From: Acanthochromis polyacanthus
Taxonomy: Eukaryota > Chordata > Actinopteri > Pomacentridae
DNA: 64,000 nucleotides
Assembly: GCF_021347895.1 (NCBI RefSeq)
Contig: NC_067124.1
Coordinates: 22,682,521 to 22,746,520 of the forward strand
Direction: 5' to 3'
Shown: positions 23,607 to 34,358 of the stretch, piece by piece
Numbering within the stretch: the stretch's first letter is position 1
Layout of the letters: every line of letters starts with the position of its first letter
Translations under genes and position numbers: made by a program
Notes under the pieces: generated by a model
Told to the model about the DNA's origin: nothing
Databases searched by the model: none
What the model saw: the letters and a program-made list of their open reading frames with translations, nothing else

Positions 23607-23629
23607 GAGAGACAGCGAGTCACCTCATG

Positions 23630-23670
23630 TTCAGACCTGACACAGCTGCTTTTCCTCAAGAGGCTAAAAG
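23630..23670 (+). other. Probable non-coding first exon of kinase gene 1
   Basis: Starts about 30 bases after TATAAA and ends at the GTAAGG donor. It would splice to the acceptor CTTCTCCCAG placed directly in front of the ATG at 25841. The same plan is seen in kinase gene 2. Confidence 0.45.
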
Positions 23671-25840
23671 GTAAGGGAACTTTTCCATGGATTGGCATAG
23701 GACAGCATAGCTTTAGTCACTTTTAAAGAAATAACCATAGAGTGACATCAAAATCAAATGTTGTCATATAGATAATAGCTCTTTAAGAGGTTGTAAGTAC
23801 AGCAAAAATGCCTTTATTCAACAGAATGTAGTTCCTCATTAGCTTTTCATGTAGTCACTGCTGTTTTGTAAGACCTTCAGCCTGTCCTTTCTTTGTGAAA
23901 GTTATTTTCTATAATGTGGCTGTCTGTAGTAGCTTTTAATACACTCATTATGAGACAATAATTCAGTGTTTTTATGTGGTCTTACATTATTAGCTACCAA
24001 CTCCTTACTGCAGTCAGTCCAAAGAGAAACTCTTCTATTGTGGACTTTCCAGTTTGTCAACTTTTTGATCTCCCAAAGTCTCAAAGTCTGTGTGAAATGG
24101 CACGCAGAATGCTGAGTGTGTGTCACGTGTATGTCAAAAATCTGAAGATGATAAGCATGACTGCAGAACAGGGTACTGGAGCTGTTATTTACACAACAGG
24201 TTCAGTTATGGTTGATTTATACAGCTGCTATCTATTCCGGATTGTTTTTTTGTTGTACGTTAATTTCCTACAGGATATCCCTTTAGAGCTTTGGAATCAA
24301 AATACAAATTGTGTCCCTGTTTTGTTCAGATATTCAAGTAATGATTCTGTTTAAGTGAAACAAAATGGCATTTCAGTCAGGTTATCAAGCTGTGACCCAC
24401 TTTTTTCTTTGGAAGTGGCATGCAGAGTCTCCTCTCTTACTCAACAGTGGTAACACACCCTTCTGAAGAATGTTTGTTTCCAGTCAATTGAACATATTTG
24501 ATCTGGCAGAGAATTATAAGAAACTAAAGCTTTGCTGAAACCTGTAAAACATGATGATTCAATGCAGTACCTCTGTGGTTTGGGTTGGGTTAACATGGTT
24601 TGGTTTGTTGTGATTTTTTTGTGTCTTTATTCAGGCGACTATTGGTGGAAGACACACTAAGATCTATTTATTTAGATTTAAAAATTAAACATTTAAGTGA
24701 AATAACTGAGAGTAAAAATTCTCCATTACATGTAAATCTCCAAAATGATGCTTTAATGTTTATGCAGCACTGCAATGCTGTATTAAATAAATAAAGCCAA
24801 TTATGACCACCTGACGGACAGTTTGTTCATATATTATAGTATCTACACATATTTGATATTCAGAACTTTGTTTCTTACGAAGTTGTGGCATAGATTTGAT
24901 TGGATTTTGTACCCTTGTCTACAACCTAGTGGCTCTTTGTGAGTTGCTCCAGTGTCGTCGTGTCATAGCAGAGAGGAAAGTACCAAAAATGAAAGCTGCC
25001 TGTGCCAGGAAAGAAAGACTGTCAAACAGAGAGAATGCTTCCAAGAAAACCCTCAAATACACACAGAACCGTGTGTTACTCTGAGCACGACAAACCACAG
25101 AAAAGCAACAATAATAATCATGAGGTGCTAGCATTTGTGATGACAGGAAGCTGCTGCCTCACCAGCTTTGTTTGAAACCTTAGCATTTGGACCTTACCTC
25201 AGTGACATGTGACATCAAGCAAAAAATAAGATGTTGGATCCTCTAATGATTGACTCGATACACTGCAAGCATTGACTATATATAAAGTCTTTGTATGGTA
25301 CTATCAGCTTTTACAGCTTGTAAAGAGAAGAATACGGATTTAAACACAAAAAAATGTCACCCTATTAGTTTTATGTACACAGATGGCTGACAAATGAAAG
25401 GGAAAATAAAATCATTAATAATTTGGTGAAAAAACAAGCTAACCAGATACAATGTCAGGGGTCAAAGGGTCAAAGCTATAGCCTTTGTTTGAAGTCACTC
25501 ATGCTCTTTTTTTTCTCCTTTTTTTAATCTTTTGGTCTGTTATTTTTTTTGGGGGGAGGGCTTGTTTTTCTTTACTTAAATGTCACGTGGTCACATATGT
25601 AGTCGCATGTGACGCACATGAAATAATATGACTGCATGGGCCATGTTAAGGCTATATTAATATTAACATATACAGCAAAACTGCTCTGCTCAAAGAAACA
25701 TGTTCACAGAGAAGTATTATAGTCCTCATCAGGCTGACTCTCTGCAAGAAACACTTTATGTTTGTCCTTGTAATTATATTGTTTAGCTTCAAGTTGATTT
25801 TAAAAGTTACCGCGCTGTCACCCTCCACAGCTTCTCCCAG

Positions 25841-25986
25841 ATGGCGTACTCCACCGGCACGCTTGCACAGGGCGCTTTTGGGAAGGTGTACAAGGAGAAA
25901 TACAACGATACCTGGGCTGCTATAAAGAAAGTCCCCCACCACCTCATCAGCAGGAAGGACCTTGAGAGAGAATGTGAAGTGTACAA
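25841..25986 (+). CDS. Kinase 1 first coding exon (Gly-loop and catalytic Lys)
   Basis: The ATG follows the acceptor TTCTCCCAG directly. 146 bp encode the N-lobe start to CEVY; the donor is GTAAGT, phase 2. The matching exon of the paralogue is 134 bp. Confidence 0.85.
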
Positions 25987-28900
25987 GTAAGTACAAGTAT
26001 TTTTGCCGACTCTTTACAGGAAGTACAGAAAAAGGGGAAGCTGATTTCTAAAAAAAGTGCAAGGTAAAACACATATTTTCCCAATGCATGTAGAGAAAAG
26101 TACCACTAGGTAACCACCTGCTAGTTGGTGATTGTTCATCGAAACGGCAAAACAGAACATTTGAGAAGCATGACTTTACATAGGGTGCAATTAGGTCATA
26201 ACAAACTGCAAAATCAGAATAAAGACAAAGAATTGAAAACTGGTTCAACAGTTAAAGAAGTCAATTTGCTCAGTGAGGTATCAATAAAATGCCTGTCAGC
26301 ACTTCTGTTGGTATGAGGAAAGAAAACGGTTATGGAAAAAATTATAAGGAAGTGGCATTTATGGTAGTGTTAACAAGAACAAAGACAGGGGGAATTAGGG
26401 GAAATGATTTGTTGATATTGCAGTGAAATTAGTTTTAGAGTCATTTAAATTTATGGGCAACACTTTATCTATCTATGATAATTGAATGCTGAAATAGTTT
26501 AGAACGTACTGTGGAAGATATAAGTGTTTATTCATGTATTTATGAAGAACCAAAGCCCATTATCTGGACTCGCATTCATCTGTAGTCTGGAAAATTTAAA
26601 AAAGATAATCATACAGCTGTAATAATAGAAAACGTATCTTCACAGGAAATTTTCACTTGCTAAAAAGTCCTGTAGAACATTTCGACATGCTGTCTGGTGA
26701 AAATCAACTTTTTTACACTGGTACCATGTTAGTATGGCTTTTTTTTAACCTCTTAGGCCCGGTCGGCCCACAGGTGGGCCAAAGAAATTTTTTCTGAAAA
26801 TATGGCCAGGGCTTAAGAGGTTAAATGCCGGAAGACAAACCACGAGTTACATAAGCAACCGACACCACGCCTGAGCATTTCCACCCTGAAACTGCAGTGT
26901 GCCAGTGAAAATCTCTGAGATTTCATAAGTAAAAAGTTTAATGCACCGTTCATGTGAAACCGTTCTATGGGACCTTCGGTATCATCATTGCTCTACAGAG
27001 TCAGTTATTGGTTCAAACAGGTGGGCTGGAATTACGGCAATAATGCATCTTGCTTTTATGTTGCAGGTGGTAGTTTCATAGATAAATGTACTTTAGAGGA
27101 GTGAACGGTATCAACTTACACCCAAGTTATTTAAGACAGTAACAGATAATGTTCATGGGGAAAAAAAGAAAACAAATGTCCAACTTCGATACACAGAGAG
27201 AATTGCTGAGGGATTACATTTGTGTCCATAGAGAGACATTAAAATGTCTTTATGTCTGTTTACAACTACATTTTAGTTGTCTTATAAATCATTTTTTAAA
27301 ATTTTGAGGAACTGCTTGTAACAGTAAATAGAGGAGACTTTCACTTCATTATAACTGGTACCTCTGATGTACAAAGGACTAACACTGGCATTTGCGGATG
27401 GTCCAATTTCTATACCTCTTTTTGACTAAAAGACCAGCATGGTATTATCAGTGACCACATCAGGCACAAATCATAATTTTTTGTTGAATTTTCTCAGGGA
27501 AATGTACAAACCCTAAGTGCATTAAGACAGACTGTCTTTAGAAAAACCTATTGGCCAAAGAAAAGAGTGATTTTGTTTTGATTTGATTTGTTGATTTTTC
27601 CTTCTTTTATGACTTTCCTTCCTACCGTTGATCTGCAGCAAGTCAGAACATCCCAACATAGTGAAGCTTCTGGGAAACATAACCCTGACAAACGGGAAAT
27701 GGATCATTCCACTAGAGTTTATCTTCGGAGAGGACTTAGAGACAACCATCTTCAAGGCATCAAAATCCAAAATACAGGTAAAGTTACTTTAGAAACAGAC
27801 AAAAGCATGCGTAAAATTAAGGATGTTAAAACCTACAATACATAAAAATAGAAAAAATGCAATTGGTTGTTATTAAACTATGTAAAAGACAGGAACTCTG
27901 ATTATAAGCCCAATTTGACCATAATTATGTTTTTTTTTCATAGTTTGCACGAAATAAGGCAGGTCATTGATATTTGCAACACATTCTTGGAAACTTTCTT
28001 TCTAGATGTCATGCTACTGTCATGGTGTAACTTAATGCATAAATTTATTAACTGAAATCTTGACAAATCCAAATATGATTATGTGTTTTAATGTTAATGA
28101 CAGAAAGCTAAACAAGCTGCTCTTTTCTATGACTATAGTCTGCAAAAGCCAGTCCCTAAATTTGTAATGTTAATCATTTAAATTCAGGTCTGACTAAGAA
28201 GGATGTGCAACTCAATAAAATACAGAAACTGGTTTCCCTCCATTTCATCAAAATCTATTGTAAAATTTTCATCACTGCAGTTGACTCCAACTAATAAAGG
28301 CAAAATCATCGTTGGCATGTGTGAAGGGCTGCTTCACCTCCACTCCAAGGACATAGTGCATCAAGACCTTAAGCCTGAAAACATCATGGTGAGTAGAGAC
28401 TCAGACTATCAGTGTAATTGCCGTATTTTTTGCAAAACAAATTATTTTCTGGAAGTTATCAGGTATTGTTTGGTTTTCATTTTGAAATTATTATTATTAC
28501 ATATTATTGTCTCAGTGGTAGAAGTAATTTCTCTGTTGCGTCATTAGAGCCGTGCTGTAGAGACATTCCCTCCATGATAAGATGCATTCAGTTTGATACA
28601 GATATTCATGATTCTCAAATTATGTATCTTAATGACTTTGGTGATCCCTGTGGTTTGAGTACCACTATGAGATTGATATTCACTAAAACATCTCACTAAC
28701 TATTAGATGGATTGCTGTTAAATTTGCAACTCACTTATATTGTATTTCCCTCCAGGGTTGTTCCTAGAATTTTGGTGGTCAGAATTTCAATTTGTCAGAT
28801 TTTTAGTTAATGAACAGGTCACAGTAAAATGAAGGAAATCCACACCAGCATCAGTTGTATTTTGTGTTCAGTGATCTTTAGCAAATGTTGACAAACACAG

Positions 28901-29962
28901 TAACATAAAACTTATTAAGCACATATTGTTAGTTAAAGCAGTATGAAATGTATTATTTTTTTTGAAAAATTTCATATATGCCAAACAATGTTTGTCCCTA
29001 AGGTGGAACATGACACAAACAGAGCAGTAATCATTGACCTGGGACTGGCCAAGTTCTTCAGGCGTGGTCTAAACTCCGCTATGGATATGGGGAACGAGGC
29101 CTACTCGGCCCCTGAGGTGCTGCAGAGGGGCAGCCAGCGGGACCAGCGTTCAGATGTCTGGGCCATGGGCAAGATCATTGCTGAGCTCTGTGCCCGGATT
29201 CGGCTGTACACACCGACTGTCTGTCCCGCCAAGATCAAGGAGACTCTGAAGGATCAGCCCTACTGCTCCGCTGTGTGTAGGATGGTGGAGCCAGACCCTT
29301 CTCTGAGGGCCTCCATATATGGGGTTATAAGTGATATACGAAGGGCTGGAGGCACAGGCATCGTCACCAAGACAGCCATTCAAACGGACCACCTTAAGCT
29401 GCCTTCACCTCACATTAATGCCAGAAACCGGTCTCCATCACCAATGAACCGAGGTGCATCTCCACTTATCAGGGATCCATCACCAATGAACAGAGCTCCA
29501 TCACCATTTAATAGGGATCCATCACCAATGAACAGAGCTCCATCACCATTTAATAGGGATCCATCACCAATGAACAGAGCTCCATCACCATTTAATAGGG
29601 ATCCAACACCATTAAAAAAAGATCCTGCCCCTGTACACAGGTCACCTTTGAATTGGGAGCGGTCACCCAGACCTCAGCCTGCACTACACCACTCTCCTTC
29701 CCCTCTGAGGGCAGAAGACAAGAACAAAAACCAGGCTGTGGTCCCAGCAGCTGGAACAGACCTTACAAAGGACTTCCTGAAGATGAGTCTATTCCAAGAA
29801 GCTACCAAGGATCTTGGCTGCAACCTTCCAACAACAGGGAGAGTGGTGGTCCGCCGCTTTGAAGAGAAAAACGGGGGAGTGGAAGCATGGGAGCAGAAAG
29901 AGGTGGTGACTCGAGATGGAAAAATAGTCAAGTATGATGACATCAAGTTTAACAGCAAATGA
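25841..29962 (+). CDS. Protein kinase 1 with HQD catalytic loop and Ser-Pro repeat tail (450 aa)
   Basis: Coding exons are 25841-25986, 27639-27777, 28281-28388 and 29003-29962 (stop TGA). The kinase fold spans about residues 6-250. It has a Gly-loop ([12 protein letters not shown]), a catalytic Lys at K29 (AAIKKV), and [10 protein letters not shown] (122-131, with D124 and N129). DLG (143-145), SAPE (166-169) and SDVWAMG (181-187) follow. The essential K, D, N and D are present, so it may be active. HRD is changed to HQD, so it is a non-RD kinase that would not need activation-loop phosphorylation in the usual way. After residue 265 comes a Pro/Ser tail with three 14-residue repeats (288-329). 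A C-terminal block ([27 protein letters not shown]) follows. The gene is paralogous to 34225-37148, with identical exon phases. It is probably a Ser/Thr kinase (KPEN); I do not recognise an orthologue name. Confidence 0.88.
26749..26820. mobile_element. 72-bp piggyBac-like MITE with TTAA target sites
   Basis: The ends CCTCTTAGGCCC and GGGCTTAAGAGG are inverted with one mismatch. They are flanked by TTAA at 26745-26748 and 26821-26824. It sits in the first coding intron of kinase 1. An inner palindrome GGCCCACAGGTGGGCC is also present. Confidence 0.7.
27639..27777 (+). CDS. Kinase 1 second coding exon (N-lobe, hinge)
   Basis: 139 bp, the same length as in the paralogue. Encodes [20 protein letters not shown] and then EFIFGEDLE, the hinge region. 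Acceptor CTGCAG, donor GTAAAG, ends in phase 0. Confidence 0.88.
28281..28388 (+). CDS. Kinase 1 third coding exon (catalytic loop)
   Basis: 108 bp. Encodes [20 protein letters not shown] followed by ENIM; donor GTGAGT. The paralogue's exon has the same length and phase and also reads [12 protein letters not shown]. Confidence 0.93.
28540..28900 (-). repeat. Dispersed teleost repeat copy B
   Basis: Reverse orientation of the phrases seen at 35190-35520, for example GACTTTGGTGATCCCTGTGG, GTCAGAATTTCAATTTGTC, and TGTTCAGTGATCTTTAGCAA followed by ATGTTGACAAACAC. It fills most of the third coding intron of kinase 1. Confidence 0.55.
29003..29962 (+). CDS. Kinase 1 last exon (C-lobe, SP-repeat tail)
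   Basis: 960 bp with acceptor TCCCTAAG. Carries [29 protein letters not shown], then the Ser/Pro-rich tail and the C-terminal block, with TGA at 29960-29962. Confidence 0.92.
   Translation: MEHDTNRAVIIDLGLAKFFRRGLNSAMDMGNEAYSAPEVLQRGSQRDQRSDVWAMGKIIAELCARIRLYTPTVCPAKIKETLKDQPYCSAVCRMVEPDPSLRASIYGVISDIRRAGGTGIVTKTAIQTDHLKLPSPHINARNRSPSPMNRGASPLIRDPSPMNRAPSPFNRDPSPMNRAPSPFNRDPSPMNRAPSPFNRDPTPLKKDPAPVHRSPLNWERSPRPQPALHHSPSPLRAEDKNKNQAVVPAAGTDLTKDFLKMSLFQEATKDLGCNLPTTGRVVVRRFEEKNGGVEAWEQKEVVTRDGKIVKYDDIKFNSK
29471..29596 (+). repeat. Coding minisatellite: three 42-bp units
   Basis: Three near-identical in-frame 42-bp units encode [14 protein letters not shown]. Further degenerate units lie on both sides ([14 protein letters not shown] before, [14 protein letters not shown] after). 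Each unit gives two Ser-Pro sites, candidate targets of proline-directed kinases. Confidence 0.97.
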
Positions 29963-30364
29963 GAAACACCGGCAGATTCTTTATCTACTTAAAAAAAAAC
30001 AATTGCATGAACTGGTTGAATGGTTAGTTCAGAGTAAGCTAACTTTGGGTATCTTCTTAGGAGAGCTTTTAAAAACATTTCCACTCTGCTAAAGAGTAAA
30101 CTGGTGTGTGCATTTGTGTCTTGCACTTGTAAATACTGAGTTAATACCTGTGATAAACTGTAACTTGAGGAAAATATGAAAAGACTTAGACTTGGACGTT
30201 ACATGATAGTCATGTTAGGCATTTGATAAGAACCTGTGCTGTTTGTCTGCTTGCAAAGAACAAAAGTATTGCAGGCATGAACAGCCATCTGTGAATGTTT
30301 TTCAGCATCTGAATATATAAGACTTTAAACATGGCAACATTTCCTGTGTACATTTATGTATATA

Positions 30365-30370
30365 AATAAA
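30365..30370 (+). terminator. Candidate polyadenylation signal of kinase 1
   Basis: AATAAA about 400 bases after the stop codon, in AT-rich 3' UTR-like sequence. Confidence 0.55.
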
Positions 30371-33300
30371 CATTCTTAAATACCTGTTGGAATTGCAGAG
30401 CTAGATTGTAATATTTGCTTATTATGTTAATGTTTATACCTAGTCATCCAAAAAGAGCATGTGATCAAAAATGACCAGACGTTGTGGTTACTTTTTAAGC
30501 TGATATATACAGCATCAAAATATAGACAATGTACTGCTTCTACTAGTTTATTTAGCTCAATTCTTTATGACTGTCAACAATAACTATAACATGTAACTTG
30601 GACAAATTAGACTTCCTTTTAGAGTTCCTTGGTTTAAGTGGAATCCATCAGATCATGCACACTAAATGCTTTTTCTTTCACTTTGAACTTTTGGCAAAAG
30701 GGCAAATTTAATTATGTTGTCTCAAAATGTCATATATAACAATCAGAAAACAGTTTCATACACTATGCTGTGCTTTTCTTTGTTAATGATGCTAATTTTG
30801 CCAAAACTTTGAATATCCTTTTGAGCACATTTTGCCATTGCAACCAAATTTAGACTGTACATTCACAATCCAAGTCTTAATTATGATCATTTAGTCTTTA
30901 TTATTTAGGTTGTGACCTGTCCAGGGTGTGCCCTGCCTTCGCCCGAGTCAGCTGGGAGAGGCTCCAGCACCCCCTGCGACCCTAGTGAGGATAAAGCAGT
31001 GTATAGAGAATGGATGGATTATTTAGGTTGTTGGTCCTGGAGAGGATTTATTTTTTCACCATAAATTCCAGATTCTCAGCTACTTTGTGTTTGTGACAGC
31101 ACACTTTGAATATTTCACAGTAGTTCTTTTACTAACAACAGCTTTCCTTTACAGGAAATGACAAAGGTTTCACTTATGAGGTTGTATAAGCAGGCAGGCA
31201 GGCAGGCAAAAAAAAAAAAATTGGCTGGATGATGCCTAATTTCCAGAGAAGTACGGTATAAATAGTGCATGGGTTTAAAGGAGAGTGACAACACATCAGG
31301 AGAAAGGGACTAGCTTAAACACTGAGGACCTCTGGTGAGCGAAACAGAAAATCCTCTCAGAGATGAACCGCTCATCAGTAGTTTTGCTGATCATTCTTTA
31401 TGTTAACCAGTGAATATTTAATGAATTTATTAATTTTATGAATGTAAAATATGAGAAGACAGGAAATGCACCAGTATTGTTAACCAGAGGTTGATATTGC
31501 ATTCACTATAATGTGAGACAAGTAAATAAAGCAAAACTTTACATTTGAGATGTAGGAACCTAAAACTTTACCACTTGCCTTACTTTAGACCAGTGCTAGC
31601 CATGAATGCTTTCACTCTTGGTACAGAATGTCTTGTTGATTTCCACAGAAACTCCACTGCTAATCAGAGCACACAGAGAACAAAGGTTTGTTAAAATTCT
31701 ACCAAACACTTGAAAACCAGAAGAACTTGTTTTGTATTCCACTAGCTTGTTGTTGTTCTGCACACTTCCAGTGAACTGCATCTGATCTGAACACCATCTA
31801 GTAATCTGTGCTCGAAGTGACCTGTCCTCACCGTCAATGCTTCTGCCTACAGTGTGAGCTCCACCTACATATTTTTTTGCATTAGAAAAATTCTGGCTCT
31901 GAAACCACTCTGTAGTTGTGGAACTTCCCCCTTGTTTCCTCAGATTACATAGAACTGTTGCGTTATCATAAAAATGACAAATGACATGAATACTGGACTG
32001 ACAGAAAATGAACAGTACATAAAATACTTTTTATTTGCACAATTTTTCTGGATTTATTTGTTTTATTTATTTATTTATTTTAGCTTAGCTTTACTGTCTC
32101 TATCTGTCACTAATGTGCTTTTTAAGCCTTCTACATGTTCCTTCTTCCTCCAAACCAGTGGCACCGTAAGTTCAAAAGCACCTACTCTGAAGTGTCAGAA
32201 GTGATTTCAGGCCCCAGAACTTCCTACTTCAGGATCTGCTCAAGTTGTTTTGCCAACAGCCACAGCTTATGTACATTTGTGTCAGTTAGCAGTTCAGTTA
32301 ATCATTCAGTCTATCAAAGCCACAGACTGGAAGGAAGTGGGAGATTTTGGTTTCCTTTGCAGAGCTGAGTGGTGAACATGTCTGGGTGGGCAATTCTGTG
32401 CAACAGCATGTGAGTTAAGGTGGAGAAATGATTCAAATGACATGAGTTTAGAAATGAAGATCCTGAAGAAGAACGTACATATTTGGCAGTTACCAGGGTG
32501 ATTGTACTTTAATACAAGGTGGTGAAGAATTTGTCTTTGAAATTCAAAAGCAGCACTAATTTTGAGGAACTGGAAAAGACAAGTGACAAAAAGCTTGTCT
32601 TAATTTCAACATGAACACAGATTAGTGTCAATGCTGCCCACATCATGTTTTGATTAATGACCTTAAGTGACCTTAAATATAAATTTTTGATGACTGAATT
32701 TTCATTCTTCCTGTTAAAATGTGGCTTAAGCTGTGTTGCCGGTTAATTCATTATCATATGCTGAGGTAAATAGTGTCATATTGCAAAACTCACTCTCATA
32801 TAGGGACAATAATGACTTGAACTTGCTTTTGACAGTCTTAAATTAGTAGATGAGTCAGGTGGAAGCCTTGGCAAGAGTGAGTTCACTGGTATGTCTGCCA
32901 GGAACTGGACTCTCAACACCTCTGATTGCTCCATGAGGCGGAATTTTGAGTTACAGATGTGGAAAGAATTATTCAACTACAGTCATCCCCTGCCTCTTCC
33001 ATTGCAGTTTTTGTTGGAGTCATGCTGTGCTTTCTTCTAATGGACAGCTCTTTTGCTGCTTCCAAGCTGGTTAGCAATAGCTGTATCCCACATCATTTAG
33101 CACCATTATGGATGTCTTCTCATCATTTTGCAATTCTCTTGTGTTTAGCATTGTTGAGTGATAATTTAGTTCAGATTATCCGTAGACTTTACATATACAG
33201 CTTATGAACAGAAGAACGACACTCAAAAAAAGTGGCATCTAAATGTGAGTTTTCAAATTTTTTGCTTCTATACGTCACATTTTTTGAACAATTTATTGTA

Positions 33301-33630
33301 TGTATCAAATTATTATTCGACTTTTTGTCTTTCCAAAGATGGTCTAATTATTTAACCATTGTGATAACATTTTAACAAAATTATCAATGTTAAAGGTCCT
33401 TTGTGTAGCCCTTGTAAAGAAAACAACATGTGGTACCACTATAACTATTTACTTTAACTATATACAAAGCTGTAAATAGTACCAGGCTCACTATATAAAT
33501 CCAAATGTTCGTACGTCTAGCATTTGCTTATTGCCACAGAAACTTTGACGGTAGCTGATGTTGATGTGTATGTTTCGCAAAGGTGGTAAGAAAAATGCTT
33601 TTGTTTCCATTTACCCCAGGGTGTGGCTTG
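30371..33630. other. Intergenic between the two kinase genes
   Basis: About 3.2 kb without a supportable coding exon. It contains the 3' tail of a SINE/L2-type element (30905-31020) and otherwise AT-rich unique-looking sequence. No third kinase copy or relic was seen here. Confidence 0.55.
30905..31020 (+). repeat. 5'-truncated SINE/L2-type tail
   Basis: Carries GACCTGTCCAGGGTGTGCCC, TTCGCCCGAGTCAGCTGGGA, GGCTCCAGCACCCCC and ends AATGGATGGAT. The same tail closes the full-length element at 46165-46505. Confidence 0.75.
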
Positions 33631-33633
33631 TGA

Positions 33634-33639
33634 TATAAG
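33634..33639 (+). promoter_or_regulatory. TATA-like box of kinase gene 2
   Basis: TATAAG within GTGATATAAGGGG, preceded by CAGGGTGTGGC (a CACCC-type motif on the other strand). It lies about 30 bases before a short exon ending AAATCAAG/GTAAGT. Confidence 0.4.
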
Positions 33640-33663
33640 GGGATGCATAGATCCCATTCAGGT

Positions 33664-33699
33664 CATTGTCTCTTCGACGGCAGAAAATCGCAAATCAAG
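33664..33699 (+). other. Probable non-coding first exon of kinase gene 2
   Basis: Ends at a consensus donor GTAAGT (33700). It would splice over a 525-bp intron to the acceptor TTCCTTTTGAAG in front of the ATG at 34225. This mirrors the arrangement of kinase gene 1. Confidence 0.45.
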
Positions 33700-34224
33700 G
33701 TAAGTCACATCATTACGATTACGTCTTTTATGGAACTTCTAGGGAAAGTCACTTTATTTTTGAGATTTGCCGTAATTTTATATTTGTGATTTAAAACAAA
33801 TATTGTTTTTGCATATTCAGTCTTTTTACATTGACATTATTTTTACATTGCAGATGAAAACAAATCAAATTTTTAGCAAAATTTCATTATGTATCTTATC
33901 AATACTTGAAAATTTATATATTCCGTTGAGCATTGGACACATTGGAGATGAACTGTCGGGTGCTGGTACATCTGTATTTAAATTTAAACTTAAATAAATA
34001 TATATATATAAATCTGTTTTCCTTGTTGAGGTTTTCCAGTTATTTTGAGGAAGACAAAACATAAAATGTCAGATTTTATTTTATAGTCTGGTATGTTTCA
34101 CAGCATGAACTGCCCGAACAACATTCTTCTCTGCATGACTGATGGGAAATAACATGAAATGATGAACCATTTCTCGTCAGTGGCATTCCACACATATTGA
34201 TGAGATATGATCTTCCTTTTGAAG

Positions 34225-34358
34225 ATGGCTGGTTATTGTAGAGGTGGTACGGCAAAAGTGTACCCAGAGATGCGCCATGGACAGTGGGCTGCAGTGAAGA
34301 AGGTTCCTGGATACCTGAGGTCCCATCATGACATTATGAGAGAGTATCAGATTTATAA
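34225..34358 (+). CDS. Kinase 2 first coding exon
   Basis: 134 bp. Encodes MAGYCRGGTAKVY and QWAAVKKVPGYL; acceptor directly before the ATG; donor GTGAGT, phase 2. It is four codons shorter than in kinase 1, the shortening being in the Gly-loop region. Confidence 0.85.

Noticed and set aside
23974..24354. 126-residue plus-strand frame in the intron before kinase 1 coding exon
   Set aside because: No recognisable motif and no matching exon in the kinase 2 gene.
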